A stretch of 64,000 bases of DNA from Pedobacter sp. N36a (GCF_014472395.1 NZ_JACSZW010000009.1:124001-188000); one strand, 5' to 3'; shown: positions 36,239 to 46,017, counted from the stretch's first letter. The notes: generated by a model from the letters alone, not told the origin. Numbers and translations: made by a program.

Positions 36239-37188
36239 TTTGGTTCTCTAATCAAGATCTGCCTATTGGGCGCTGGCGCGGCTTCAAGTTCTTCAACAGG
36301 ACTGGAAGCCGCGTTTTTTTTAGGCATATTTTTCAAGTCTGGCTGTCCAGCATCAATCCATGCGGAATACCAAAAGCTTCCTGTAGCATGAATTGCCGAC
36401 CTCATTTGCCGCTCCACCATCTGGTTCATTTCCTGGTGATAAGCCTTGGAATACGATAAAGAGTATTGCCGGATCAGCAATTGCTGGCGCTTAGAAAAAC
36501 TATATTTCTTCCTGCCTGGCGTGTTTGCGCTCACTTTTGCTTCCATAGCAAGCACGCTATCCAGTAAGCGGTGACTGTTAGTAATGATCTTCCAGGCCGC
36601 TTTTAACGCGTCATCAATGTACACCGCTTTTCCGACTCGAAAATTGTATTGATCCGCAAATAATTCTGGCAAGCGACTTTCCCAAAAGGCATGGATGCCA
36701 TGCTGGTTACTCAGCTGGCCATTGTGGTTTTGAGTGGTATGAAGGGGTACATGGGCATCAGAAACGTAATGTCCGAGGTAGGTGGAATAGATTAATATTT
36801 TCATGGAATCCCTTTCTGCAAAAGCTCGGACAAGTTTGAAATAGGATTTTTGGATTTGCCATGGCAAGGTGCCATTAGTATTTAATTGCTTAAGTCCGTA
36901 TTTTTTCTGCGCTTCCGTCCATTTTCTGGGAATACTGTCTATGTTTTTTTCATAACATTCCACATCTATGAAATGTCTGGTCGCTTCTGCAGTGTCCGCA
37001 TAGCGACGTTTGTCTGGGTCTACAGCATGATCGCTGAGGTAGTTGATGTTTTCCTTGTAGAAAGCGTTTAAGCCTTTATGGAGTGTGAATACGGCGAGGT
37101 AGTTGATTCGCTGGTGCGCATAAAATCCCCAGGAGGAGCAAAGCAGCCAGGTCATAACAAGCAAAACAGGGATCAATACACGATTCAT
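36235..37188 (-). CDS. Secreted zinc-dependent phospholipase C / S1-P1 nuclease-like protein
   Basis: 317 residues. A signal peptide is followed by SSWGFYAHQRIN: in this fold the mature N-terminal Trp and nearby His bind zinc. Further ligands lie in GHYVSDAHVPLH and HGIHAFWE, matching the HxxxD and HxxxE pattern of the trinuclear zinc site. It may cleave phospholipids or nucleic acid in the periplasm; which one cannot be told. ATG 37188 is used rather than a TTG at 37197. It lies 35 bases after hscA, probably cotranscribed. Confidence 0.72.
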   Translation of the reverse strand: MNRVLIPVLLVMTWLLCSSWGFYAHQRINYLAVFTLHKGLNAFYKENINYLSDHAVDPDKRRYADTAEATRHFIDVECYEKNIDSIPRKWTEAQKKYGLKQLNTNGTLPWQIQKSYFKLVRAFAERDSMKILIYSTYLGHYVSDAHVPLHTTQNHNGQLSNQHGIHAFWESRLPELFADQYNFRVGKAVYIDDALKAAWKIITNSHRLLDSVLAMEAKVSANTPGRKKYSFSKRQQLLIRQYSLSYSKAYHQEMNQMVERQMRSAIHATGSFWYSAWIDAGQPDLKNMPKKNAASSPVEELEAAPAPNRQILIREPN

Positions 37189-37223
37189 CCCTGTCAAGCT
37201 ATGTATTTTAACCTATTGCCTGG

Positions 37224-39083
37224 TTATTCTTCGATGCTTTTTCCTTTCATGGCGGAAGAAACGGCCATATCCATTACTCTTTCTGCAAATGGACGGGTGA
37301 ACTCATTCAACTCATCCGCTTTTTTCAAAATGGTATCTTTTTCTGCGGTAGCCAATGCGCTTTTCAGCGCTTCAATATGAGTTTTAGTGTCTGCAATTTC
37401 AGCGTCCGTTAAGAAGTTGCCATGTTTTTCAATGAAGCGTTCGGCGGTATAAACCAATTGTTCTCCTTCACTTCTTGCTTCAATTAACATGCGCTGCTCC
37501 ACATCACTTTTGGCATGGGTAATGCTGTCGATCAGCATTTTCTCTACTGTATCATCGGTAAGGCCATAACTTGGGGTGATGTCGATTTCCTGTTTTACAC
37601 CAGAACGAAGTTCTATTGCTTGAACAGTAAGGATCCCATCTGCATTCAGCATAAAGTTGATGTCTACTTTTGGCAGTCCTGCTGGCATTGCCGGAATCCC
37701 TTTCAGGTCGAATTCGGCCAGTTTTCTATTTTCCTTAACCAGGTCACGTTCTCCCTGAAATACAGAGATCTTCATGTTCACTTGTCCGTCAATAGAAGTG
37801 GTATATTGTCTACCTGCTTTGGTCGGCACTTTTGCATTTCTAGGAATGATGACGTCCATCAATCCGCCCATGGTTTCAATTCCAAGAGATAATGGCGTTA
37901 CATCCAGTAAAAGGATATCTGAACGATTTCCAGCAAGGATATCGGCCTGAATAGCCGCACCTAATGCCACTACTTCATCCGGATTAATCTGGTCATGAGG
38001 CGTAGAATTGAAGAACTCAGCTACTTTTGCTTTCACATAAGGTGTGCGCGTAGAACCGCCCACAAGGACCACTTCATCTATCTCTGCCACTGTTAAATTA
38101 GCATCACTTAAAGCTTGTTTACAAGCATTTAAAGTTTCAGCAACTTTTGCAGAAATCAAGTCTTCAAAAGTCTGTTTGTCTAAAGTGCACCAGATTTCTC
38201 CGATTTGCTCATTGAAAAGGTTTTGAGTACTCAATGATTTTTTAGCTTCTTCCGCTTTTAGTCTTAAGGACTGCATCAAACCTTGGTCTGCTGATAATGA
38301 AGCTGCATCTAATTCATTTTTCTCTATCCAGTAATGAACGATGGCACGGTCAAAATCGTCACCTCCTAAAAAGGTATTTCCATTCGTAGCCAGTACTTCG
38401 AAAATTCCGTTTTGAATAGATAGGATAGACACGTCAAACGTTCCTCCACCAAGATCATAAACGGCAATTGTTTTTTGTTGAGTAGGGTCCAGGCCGATTC
38501 CGTAAGCCAGACTGGCTGCGGTTGGCTCGTTCACAATTCTCAGGACGTCAAGTCCTGCTAACCTGCCCGCATCACGGGTTGCCTGGCGCTGACTATCGTT
38601 AAAATAAGCAGGAACGGTAATCACCGCACGGTTTACCGGAGTTTTTAACGCGTGTTCTGCTCTTGCTTTTAGTTCCTTCAGAATTTCTGCTGAAAGTTCT
38701 ATTGGGGTATAAAATTTATCACCAGCTTTAATCTTTACCAAAGAATCGTTTTCGTCATCTATGATTTTGTAAGAAAAAGTATCTTGGTGTGCAGCAACAT
38801 CTTTGTAAGATCTGCCTAATAATCTTTTAACGGAAAATATAGTATTTGAGGGATCGCTGATTAAAAATTCTTTGGCATCATTACCTACAACTGCATCGCC
38901 ATTGGCATTAAAATGCACGATTGACGGCACCAAAACACCTTTTCCTGTGTCGTTAATGACCATCGGGTTTTTGTCGGGGTTGATAAAGGCGACCAAACTA
39001 TTGGTGGTACCAAGGTCAATGCCGACGATGATTTCTTCTTTCTGTAAGGAACCTGTTGCGAGGTTAATGGAGATCTTTGCCAT
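37224..39083 (-). CDS. hscA: Hsp70-family chaperone HscA (Fe-S cluster assembly)
   Basis: 619 residues, close to HscA length (about 616). N-terminal ATPase with VGIDLGTTNSLVA, VYDLGGGTFDVS and VGGSTRTPYVKAKV; substrate-binding domain from about 385. The extended N-terminus before VGIDLGTT and the rather short C-terminal lid match HscA rather than DnaK. HscA works with HscB on the IscU scaffold. Neither hscB nor iscU is nearby; ferredoxin and iscX lie 17 kb away. A second DnaK-type role cannot be excluded. Confidence 0.75.
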   Translation of the reverse strand: MAKISINLATGSLQKEEIIVGIDLGTTNSLVAFINPDKNPMVINDTGKGVLVPSIVHFNANGDAVVGNDAKEFLISDPSNTIFSVKRLLGRSYKDVAAHQDTFSYKIIDDENDSLVKIKAGDKFYTPIELSAEILKELKARAEHALKTPVNRAVITVPAYFNDSQRQATRDAGRLAGLDVLRIVNEPTAASLAYGIGLDPTQQKTIAVYDLGGGTFDVSILSIQNGIFEVLATNGNTFLGGDDFDRAIVHYWIEKNELDAASLSADQGLMQSLRLKAEEAKKSLSTQNLFNEQIGEIWCTLDKQTFEDLISAKVAETLNACKQALSDANLTVAEIDEVVLVGGSTRTPYVKAKVAEFFNSTPHDQINPDEVVALGAAIQADILAGNRSDILLLDVTPLSLGIETMGGLMDVIIPRNAKVPTKAGRQYTTSIDGQVNMKISVFQGERDLVKENRKLAEFDLKGIPAMPAGLPKVDINFMLNADGILTVQAIELRSGVKQEIDITPSYGLTDDTVEKMLIDSITHAKSDVEQRMLIEARSEGEQLVYTAERFIEKHGNFLTDAEIADTKTHIEALKSALATAEKDTILKKADELNEFTRPFAERVMDMAVSSAMKGKSIEE

Positions 39084-39090
39084 AGTGAGG

Positions 39091-39098
39091 CAAATTTA
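39091..39098 (-). promoter_or_regulatory. -7 box of hscA
   Basis: TAAATTTG on the minus strand, 7 bases before the hscA ATG, implying a very short leader. Confidence 0.45.
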
Positions 39099-39122
39099 GG
39101 AATGTTTTGTTCTTTTTTTGTT

Positions 39123-40223
39123 TTAAGGTTGTAATGTTTTAACCTTCTGAGCTGGAATCAGCTCTTTTTTATGAATATTATATAACCACAATACAATATC
39201 CTGGTAGCTGTCCGTTCCTTTCTTCTGATTGTTCAGCTTTAAAAAGCTATCCAGGGCTACATCCATATAACCATACATGTCGCTGTTGTATTTTTTCCAA
39301 AATGCCCTTTCTATCTTGAAATCGTTCAAAGTAACAGGATTTATCGATTCATATAAGTGTTGATAATCTTCAGGGGATTTGATTTTGATCTCAAAAAGAA
39401 TACTTCTGAGCATATTGTAAGCCGCAGAATACTGGAAGTTTTGATCTGTACTGTGGATGGCCACCAGGTAACCGATCAGGTTGGCTTCATCTTCTCTGCC
39501 AATGCCCAATTGGTGGGCAATCTCATGACAGGCGACAAAAGGTAAGGAGGTTGTGGGCAGCCTGGTATTTACATTGGCTTCACCCGATACTGGATTGTAA
39601 TAGCCTTCAATGCCTATTTTGGTGACGACCCAGCTGTTTAGGACCGCTTTAACGGAGGGCGCCCGGTAATTGAAGAAAGCATTGGTTTTCTTCAGGCTAT
39701 CGTAAGATATTTTTGCCTTGCTTTCCAATTGAGCGAGGTTATATCGTTCTTTTTTTATGTTTTGTAAACCATTTAGCTTGTTTATAAAATATTCGCCCAG
39801 CAGTACCAATTCTGCCGTATTGTACTTTTCATTTGAAATACCCAGCTGTTTGCTGATGGTAGGACGGGAATAGTTCAATCCCCATAAGATTTTAAATACC
39901 AGGTATAAAATCAGTCCGAAATTAATCAGCTGTAAAGGGATATTGATACAATCTGAAACCTTTAGTTTCTTTTGAAAAACCTTTTTGAAAAAATGAAAAA
40001 GACTTCTTAAAATGTATAAAATAAGTAGGAGATAGAGAAAATCGCCAACAGGAAATGGAAATAGGGAGCTGATCCATCGCTGAATCACAGCGCTGACCTG
40101 GTACAGGCCATTGGAGTAGTATTTTTCTATAAAATTACTGTTCAGTCCGGCAAGAAATACGATTCCCGACAGACTGATCAGTAGGACAAACTGTTTAACT
40201 CTGGGTTTGTCCATTAATCTCAT
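39123..40223 (-). CDS. DUF3810 membrane protein with a metallopeptidase-like motif
   Basis: 366 residues. Three N-terminal membrane helices (about 12-28, 60-80, 98-115), then a soluble domain with HEIAH at 233-237 and downstream acidic residues (REDEANLIGY, 243-252), like a gluzincin zinc site. Function is unknown; a membrane-bound protease is the likely reading. It lies 19 bases after the dihydroorotase stop, and the M1 peptidase is two genes upstream. The ATG at 40214 is an alternative start. Confidence 0.7.
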   Translation of the reverse strand: MRLMDKPRVKQFVLLISLSGIVFLAGLNSNFIEKYYSNGLYQVSAVIQRWISSLFPFPVGDFLYLLLILYILRSLFHFFKKVFQKKLKVSDCINIPLQLINFGLILYLVFKILWGLNYSRPTISKQLGISNEKYNTAELVLLGEYFINKLNGLQNIKKERYNLAQLESKAKISYDSLKKTNAFFNYRAPSVKAVLNSWVVTKIGIEGYYNPVSGEANVNTRLPTTSLPFVACHEIAHQLGIGREDEANLIGYLVAIHSTDQNFQYSAAYNMLRSILFEIKIKSPEDYQHLYESINPVTLNDFKIERAFWKKYNSDMYGYMDVALDSFLKLNNQKKGTDSYQDIVLWLYNIHKKELIPAQKVKTLQP

Positions 40224-40242
40224 GAGTTGTTATACATTAATT

Positions 40243-41580
40243 TCAAGACCTGTTGAATGCTAATCTCTTTCCTTTTTCATTGGTCATAAAACTGCCTTTT
40301 TGATAAGCTAAATTTCCAGAAACAAAGGTATGTGTGATTTCAGACTGGAATGTTTGTCCTTCAAAAGGCGACCATCCGCATTTGTACCAAAGGTTTGCTC
40401 TGGTCACTTTAACCGGATCATTTAGGTTTACCAGTACTAAATCTGCCCAGTAACCTTCTCTTATGAAACCTCTTCTGTCTACCTGAAAACAAGTAGCCAC
40501 ATTATGCGCTGTTTTCTCCGCAATCTGCTCCAGTGTGATTTTCTTTTGATGGTACATTTGTAATAATGCAGACATTGCATGCTGTACCAATGGACCGCCA
40601 GAAGGGGCTTGCAGGTAAGGCTGTTCTTTCTCTGCAATGGTATGAGGAGCATGATCTGTCGCAATAATGTCGATATGACCATCTAGTACGCCTTTTAAGA
40701 TCGCATCTTTATCCTGTTCAGTTTTTACTGCCGGATTCCATTTGATCCAATTGCCTTTAGTGGCATAATCTCTATCATCGAACCAAAGGTGATGGATACA
40801 CGCTTCGGCAGTAATTTTTTTGTCTTTTAATGCCGTAATGTTGTCAAAAAGCGCCACTTCTCTGGCGGTAGAGATGTGTAGAATGTGTAAACGAGTCTGG
40901 TATTTTTTAGCCAGTTCTACGGCCATTGAAGAAGAAATATAGCAAGCTTCTGCGCTTCTGATCAATGGGTGCATGTCTATGGTGATGTTGTCGCCATATT
41001 CTGCTTTGTAGCGCGCCATGTTTTCTCTGATGGTCTTTTCATCTTCACAATGTGTGGCCACCAGCATCGGTGCTTCTTTGAAAATATGCTCTAAAACCAC
41101 CGCATTGTCTACCAGCATATTTCCGGTAGAAGAGCCCATGAATACTTTAATTCCGCAAACGTTTTTAGGGTCTGTTTTCAATACTTCGTCCAGGTTATCA
41201 TTGGAAGCACCCATGAAAAAAGAATAATTTGCTAAAGAAACATCTGAGGCGATTTGATATTTATCAGCCAGTAACTGCTGACTTAAGGTATTAGGAACGG
41301 TATTGGGCATTTCCATGAAGGAAGTGATCCCTCCTGCAACGGCAGCCATACTTTCAGAAAATATATCTGCTTTGTCCGTTAGTCCTGGTTCTCTAAAATG
41401 TACCTGATCATCAATCATTCCAGGGAAGAGGTGCAAGCCCTCTGCATTGATTTCTTTTGCGCCTTCCGCAGTGATGTTCGGCGCGATTTTTACGATAAAT
41501 CCCTCTTTAATGAGTACGTCAGCAACAAATATTTGGCCTTCGTTTACCACTGAGGCCGCTTTTATCAGAATGGTGTTCAT
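40243..41580 (-). CDS. pyrC: Dihydroorotase
   Basis: 445 residues, amidohydrolase fold, third step of pyrimidine synthesis (carbamoyl-aspartate to dihydroorotate). Zinc ligands: H61 and R63 region (DDQVHFREPG), the metal-bridging lysine in GIKVFMGSSTG, ATHCEDE, HILHIS and the catalytic Asp in ATDHAPHT. It is the bacterial type with the HFREPG motif. ATG 41580 replaces a longer in-frame reading from 41733 that overlaps the M1 peptidase. It sits 26 bases downstream of that peptidase. No other pyr gene is adjacent. Confidence 0.9.
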   Translation of the reverse strand: MNTILIKAASVVNEGQIFVADVLIKEGFIVKIAPNITAEGAKEINAEGLHLFPGMIDDQVHFREPGLTDKADIFSESMAAVAGGITSFMEMPNTVPNTLSQQLLADKYQIASDVSLANYSFFMGASNDNLDEVLKTDPKNVCGIKVFMGSSTGNMLVDNAVVLEHIFKEAPMLVATHCEDEKTIRENMARYKAEYGDNITIDMHPLIRSAEACYISSSMAVELAKKYQTRLHILHISTAREVALFDNITALKDKKITAEACIHHLWFDDRDYATKGNWIKWNPAVKTEQDKDAILKGVLDGHIDIIATDHAPHTIAEKEQPYLQAPSGGPLVQHAMSALLQMYHQKKITLEQIAEKTAHNVATCFQVDRRGFIREGYWADLVLVNLNDPVKVTRANLWYKCGWSPFEGQTFQSEITHTFVSGNLAYQKGSFMTNEKGKRLAFNRS

Positions 41581-41606
41581 GCCTTCAAACTTAAATAAAA
41601 AAAATG

Positions 41607-43520
41607 TTATTTGCCCTTCCAGATGTTGTCTGCAGGGGTTGCATCCATAAAAATGCCGCCATCCACCAGAACTTCTACCACAGCCTGCTTTGCATTCAGT
41701 GCAATGACTGCCGATTTTTGATTGGCTTTCCAAACTGCTGAAGTTTGGTGAAATACACCTGTTGATCCATCTTTATACTTCAGTTTTATATCAAATGGAA
41801 CGGCAAAGCCCCCCATATTATCCAGTTTAATTTGGTAAGTGAGCCCTTTATTGGATACTTGTTTAACGGCAAGGTCAATGTAATTATTGCTAAAAAACCA
41901 GTTGTTCCAATACCAGTTTAGATTTTGTCCGGATACATTATTAAAGGTGTAGAAGAAATCCCATGGAATCGGATGTTTGCCATTCCAGCGCTCCATATAA
42001 GCATGCAAATACTTTTTAAAGGCTGCATCACCCAGCATGTCTTTTAATGCAAGGTAGGCAAGGGCAGGTTTAACGTAAGCATTATTCCCATAACCTGCAC
42101 CGGATACTTGTGTAGAAAGTGTGATGACCGGCTGGTCTTCCTCAGCAGAAGGATCATTGATCCATCGGTCCACACGGAATTTTTTGAAGTTTTCATCTGC
42201 TTTTTCTTTTCCAAGCTGCGAAGTCGAGATCAGGTATTCTAAAGTGGTGGCCCAGCCTTCATCCATATGGGCATATCTGGTTTCATTAGTCCCCATGTAA
42301 AAAGGAAAATAAGTATGTGCCACCTCATGGTTCAATACAAACTGAGAAAATTCCAGATCTGGTGTGGTCGAATCGTTGATCATCATTGGGTATTCCATAT
42401 CGGCAAAACCCTGCACTGCGGTCATCTTTGAAAAGGGATAAGCTACACCCGGCCAGTTGTTCGAAAACCAAGATAAAGCTTGTTTTGTCCAGTCTACGGC
42501 TTTTGGGAAATCGATAGCCTTGGCATCGTAAGCGGCCTGTGCACTAGCTCTTCTTCCTGTTTTTGGGTCTACTACCACGCTTCCGCCATCCCATAAATAA
42601 TGGTTGCTCAAGGCGAAAGTCACATCCGTAATGTGATCGGCATTAAATACCCAGCTGTTCCAGTCGTTTTGCTGCGTCACCAATCCTTTCGCCATTTCTT
42701 CTGCGTTGGCAATAGGGGCAATGGCATCACTGGTATAGGATTTTTTTAATCTTTCCGCAAAGACCGGCTGCAGTACTTCCTGCGGATTTTGTAAATCGCC
42801 GGTAGCCCATACCACAAAGTTTTTAGGTGCTTTTACCGTTAAGCGGTAATCGTTAAAATCGTTGTAAAATTCGGCCCTGTCGGTATGGGGAATAAGATCC
42901 CAGCCATAATAATCGTCATAAACAGATACTCTGGGAAAAGCATAAGCCACAAAAAAAGTACTATTGTCCAGCTGACCTTCTCTACCGCTTTCTTTAGATA
43001 AAGGGTAGGACCAGCTGATGTTCAATTCGGCTGTCTGACCCGGATTCAAAGGTTTTTTTAATTTCAATTCTTCTACAGTTCCCCAATTTTCATTCTTTAC
43101 TTTATATTCCTGCTGATCAATTTGAAAAGAACTGATGGTTAATCCATCAGATAAAAAGTCTTTATTCACAAAATTTGCTCGTGGAGCTTCCGGTTTATGT
43201 AAATTATTGACAAATCTTATCGCAATTTGATTTAAGGTATCGGGACTGTTGTTGGTGTATTTAATGGTTTCTGTTCCATTGACAATTTTACTGGTTGGGT
43301 CTACACTGATCACCATATCGTATTTACCCTTATTCTGCCAGTAATTTTTGCCCGGTTTGCCATCCTTCGACCGGCTTCCTTTCTCATAAGCCATCTTTAT
43401 ATTTCTTGGCAGGTATAAATCCTGGGCATAAGCTGTTGTGGTTCCACTGAGCAGTAAGGCAAAGGCAGTAGGGAAAATTGCCTTTAACCATCTGTTTTGT
43501 TGTTTTTGCATCTGGTTCAT
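41607..43520 (-). CDS. Secreted M1-family aminopeptidase
   Basis: 637 residues, gluzincin metallopeptidase. A signal peptide ends at about 32 (TAYAQ). M1 beta-sandwich domain, then the catalytic domain with the exopeptidase motif GFADMEYP (371-378, variant of GAMEN) and HEVAH at 398-402 with E421, i.e. HExxH-18-E. It removes N-terminal residues from peptides in the periplasm. The C-terminal ARM-like domain of large M1 enzymes is missing, usual for this Bacteroidota group. First gene of a three-gene minus-strand run. Confidence 0.87.
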   Translation of the reverse strand: MNQMQKQQNRWLKAIFPTAFALLLSGTTTAYAQDLYLPRNIKMAYEKGSRSKDGKPGKNYWQNKGKYDMVISVDPTSKIVNGTETIKYTNNSPDTLNQIAIRFVNNLHKPEAPRANFVNKDFLSDGLTISSFQIDQQEYKVKNENWGTVEELKLKKPLNPGQTAELNISWSYPLSKESGREGQLDNSTFFVAYAFPRVSVYDDYYGWDLIPHTDRAEFYNDFNDYRLTVKAPKNFVVWATGDLQNPQEVLQPVFAERLKKSYTSDAIAPIANAEEMAKGLVTQQNDWNSWVFNADHITDVTFALSNHYLWDGGSVVVDPKTGRRASAQAAYDAKAIDFPKAVDWTKQALSWFSNNWPGVAYPFSKMTAVQGFADMEYPMMINDSTTPDLEFSQFVLNHEVAHTYFPFYMGTNETRYAHMDEGWATTLEYLISTSQLGKEKADENFKKFRVDRWINDPSAEEDQPVITLSTQVSGAGYGNNAYVKPALAYLALKDMLGDAAFKKYLHAYMERWNGKHPIPWDFFYTFNNVSGQNLNWYWNNWFFSNNYIDLAVKQVSNKGLTYQIKLDNMGGFAVPFDIKLKYKDGSTGVFHQTSAVWKANQKSAVIALNAKQAVVEVLVDGGIFMDATPADNIWKGK

Positions 43521-43612
43521 TCGTTATACTTATAAAAGTACATTATTTAAGTTTTTTTAAAACAATCGTGATCATAAATAATACGTTGAGCTGTTGATCC
43601 TATAAATAATAG

Positions 43613-43620
43613 TATCTTTG
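43613..43620 (+). promoter_or_regulatory. Promoter of the DEAD-box helicase gene
   Basis: -7 box TATCTTTG with a TTG at 43594-43596, 16 bases upstream. The box ends 4 bases before the ATG, so the transcript is likely leaderless. Confidence 0.55.
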
Positions 43621-43624
43621 CAAA

Positions 43625-44956
43625 ATGCCCAAAACATTTGAAGAGTTTAACCTTAATCGACAGATTTTAAATGCTGTAGCTGATGCAGGGTTTACTGTTG
43701 CCACCCCAATACAAGAAAAATCAATAGCACCTGTTCTTTCAGGACAGGATATATTCGGCATTGCCGAGACTGGAACCGGAAAAACAGCAGCTTATGTTTT
43801 ACCGATCCTGATGCAATTAAAATATGCTCAGGGTGATGCGCCAAGAGCCTTGATCCTTGCACCAACAAGAGAGTTGGCCATGCAGATCACTGAACATGTC
43901 AAAATTTTCTCTAAATATACAGACTTACGTACCGTTGTTGTTTTCGGTGGTATCGGTCCAAAAACACAAATCGAACAGATTAAAGTTGGTGTAGACATTA
44001 TTGTGGCTACTCCGGGAAGATTTTTAGACATCTACCTTGCTGGTCACATCAATACGCAATACCTCAAATTTTTAGTACTGGATGAAGCGGATAAAATGAT
44101 GGATATGGGCTTTATCGGCTCTATTCACCGTATTTTGGAAGTAGTGCCCCGTCGTCGTCAGAACTTATTATTCTCGGCAACCATGAGTGATCTGGTACAA
44201 AAAATTGCGGGCGACTTTCTGAAACACCCAACTATTATTGAGGTAGGCTTACAAGCTACACCTGCGGCCACAGTGACGCAGAAGTTATATGAAGTACCCA
44301 ATTTCAAAACAAAGATCAATTTATTACAGCACCTGCTGAAAAATGATGAAGAGTTTAAAAGACTGATCATTTTCTGTAAAACCAAGACGGTTGCCGACAA
44401 TATTTTTAGCTTTATTGTGCGCAGGTTCGGTGAGGATGCCGTAAGGGTAATCCATGCCAACAAAGGGCAAAACACGAGAATCAATTCTATTAATAGCTTT
44501 AAAGAAGGAAACATCAGGGTATTGGTGGCTACAGATGTGGCTTCCAGAGGGATTGATGTTTCTGAAGTGAGTCATGTGATTAACTTCGATGTACCGATCA
44601 TTATTGAAGATTATGTACACCGCATCGGCCGTACCGGCAGAGCTTATGCTAAGGGGGATGCTTTGACTTTCGCTACGCCTGCGGAAAAATATTACATTGA
44701 GAAAATAGAGAAGCTGATCAGACAACAGATTCCTGTAGTACCTTTGCCAGCGGAAATTTTCGTAGAAGAGACGCCGTTCGAAGAACGTCAGGCAATTGCC
44801 AGAGCAATTGACGATCAGAAACGTAAAGATGATCCTGAGTTCAAAGGAGCTTTCCATGAGAAGAAACATGCTGCCGCAATTGCAGCTAAGGAAAGAGAGA
44901 AAATGAAAAATAAAACTCCTGCCTGGAAGACTAAGAAATTCAAAAACAAAAAGTAA
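43625..44956 (+). CDS. DEAD-box ATP-dependent RNA helicase
   Basis: 443 residues, RhlE/DeaD type. Motifs in order: Q motif, AETGTGKT (I), PTRELAMQI (Ia), TPGRFLDI, DEADKMMDMGF (II), SATMSD (III), then the second RecA domain with VATDVASRGIDV (V) and HRIGRTGRA (VI). A basic C-terminal tail (about 415-443) probably binds RNA. It unwinds structured RNA in ribosome assembly or decay. Followed after 10 bases by the small membrane gene. Confidence 0.92.
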   Translation: MPKTFEEFNLNRQILNAVADAGFTVATPIQEKSIAPVLSGQDIFGIAETGTGKTAAYVLPILMQLKYAQGDAPRALILAPTRELAMQITEHVKIFSKYTDLRTVVVFGGIGPKTQIEQIKVGVDIIVATPGRFLDIYLAGHINTQYLKFLVLDEADKMMDMGFIGSIHRILEVVPRRRQNLLFSATMSDLVQKIAGDFLKHPTIIEVGLQATPAATVTQKLYEVPNFKTKINLLQHLLKNDEEFKRLIIFCKTKTVADNIFSFIVRRFGEDAVRVIHANKGQNTRINSINSFKEGNIRVLVATDVASRGIDVSEVSHVINFDVPIIIEDYVHRIGRTGRAYAKGDALTFATPAEKYYIEKIEKLIRQQIPVVPLPAEIFVEETPFEERQAIARAIDDQKRKDDPEFKGAFHEKKHAAAIAAKEREKMKNKTPAWKTKKFKNKK

Positions 44957-44966
44957 AACAAGAGCA

Positions 44967-45245
44967 TTGAAAGTAAAACTGACCCCACTTAACATCATTT
45001 CATCAGTCTGTATTACGACTGCGGCTGTGCTGTTATTTGAAAAAAGACCAGTGCCAAATGCGCATACGATCAACCTGCAGCCCATACTGATTGGCTTTAG
45101 TTTGCTCATCGCAGTGGTCGCTTTTATATCCGATCAGATTTTCAGGAAGTTTATTCCTCAGCTGAAAAAGATCTGGATTGTGGAGTGTACGGTGATTCTT
45201 TTTACGGTACTCTTATTTGTCATTATAAAAGTTAGCATAAATTAA
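44967..45245 (+). CDS. Small three-helix membrane protein of unknown function
   Basis: 92 residues with three hydrophobic stretches (about 9-25, 38-57, 71-89) separated by short basic loops. TTG start; no ATG occurs in the frame. It fits exactly between the helicase (10 bases) and gldC (0 bases), which supports it being real and coupled to gldC. No family recognised. An antisense open frame over this region is ignored. Confidence 0.6.
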   Translation: MKVKLTPLNIISSVCITTAAVLLFEKRPVPNAHTINLQPILIGFSLLIAVVAFISDQIFRKFIPQLKKIWIVECTVILFTVLLFVIIKVSIN

Positions 45246-45581
45246 ATGAAACAAGCAGAAATCAAAATTACCGTTGAATTAGACGACAATAATGTTCCTG
45301 ATAATATCCTTTGGGAATCTACAGATGCAGCTACAAAAGAGCAGGTGCCTGTAAAATCAATGATGTTAGCACTTTGGGATCATAACTATAAGAACTCTAT
45401 GCGTATCGATCTATGGACCAAAGATATGCCTGTAGATGAAATGAAAAGATTCTTTTATGAAACTTTGCAAACTATGGGAGATAGCTTCCTTAAAGCTACA
45501 GGAGAGAAATTGATCGTCGAAGATTTACGCGATTATTGCGCGCATTTTGCCGATAAAATGGGAATTAATACGCAGCAATAA
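45246..45581 (+). CDS. gldC: Gliding motility-associated protein GldC
   Basis: 111 residues, soluble. The central RIDLWTKDMPVDEMKRFFYETL is close to GldC; the N-terminus EIKITVELDDNNVPDNILW also matches. In Flavobacterium GldC stabilises another Gld lipoprotein, GldB, and increases gliding efficiency; gldB is not adjacent. The start directly abuts the upstream stop, and the next gene follows after 7 bases. Confidence 0.87.
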   Translation: MKQAEIKITVELDDNNVPDNILWESTDAATKEQVPVKSMMLALWDHNYKNSMRIDLWTKDMPVDEMKRFFYETLQTMGDSFLKATGEKLIVEDLRDYCAHFADKMGINTQQ

Positions 45582-45588
45582 AATCAGG

Positions 45589-46017
45589 ATGAAAATTCAG
45601 GGAGTTATTGGTGCAGCAATTATGGCTGCTGGCGGATGCTGTCCGCTGATGCGCTTACCAATTATTGGAAACTGGAACTATTTTGATATAGACACCACAT
45701 TGGCCATCACTTTTTATGTGGTAGTAGCGGTTGCCTTATTTGGTTCTTTAGCTAATAAGATAGGTTTAATCAAGTTTGCAGGATGGGCAGCGATTGCATT
45801 AGTAGCAATTTCGCTAGTCGGTATTTATTTTAAAGTCAACGATTCTTTTGGCTTTCTTCATTTCAAAAAGCTGGTGAGTGTGGCTTCAGGAATGGTGAAA
45901 CTAAAATGGGGTTGGTATGTGATTCTGGCCGGTGCCTCAGTTTTGATTACCGTAAGGAGACCAAGAGTGGTATTGGTGCAAACGGGAACACCGGAAGCTG
46001 CTAAAGCAGTCGTGTAA
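45589..46017 (+). CDS. Unknown membrane protein downstream of gldC
   Basis: 142 residues. An N-terminal segment with GGCCPLMRLPIIG, then three or four helices (about 30-50, 55-75, 105-125) and a short hydrophilic tail. The MAAGGCCPLMR opening suggests an unusual membrane-near Cys pair. No family recognised. ATG 45589 is taken because an upstream in-frame ATG lies inside gldC. Ends before a bidirectional terminator. Confidence 0.6.
   Translation: MKIQGVIGAAIMAAGGCCPLMRLPIIGNWNYFDIDTTLAITFYVVVAVALFGSLANKIGLIKFAGWAAIALVAISLVGIYFKVNDSFGFLHFKKLVSVASGMVKLKWGWYVILAGASVLITVRRPRVVLVQTGTPEAAKAVV

Noticed and set aside
44324..45109. 261-codon open frame antisense to the helicase and the small membrane gene
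   Set aside because: Mirror of a real coding frame; low-complexity, Phe/Leu-rich translation with no domain.
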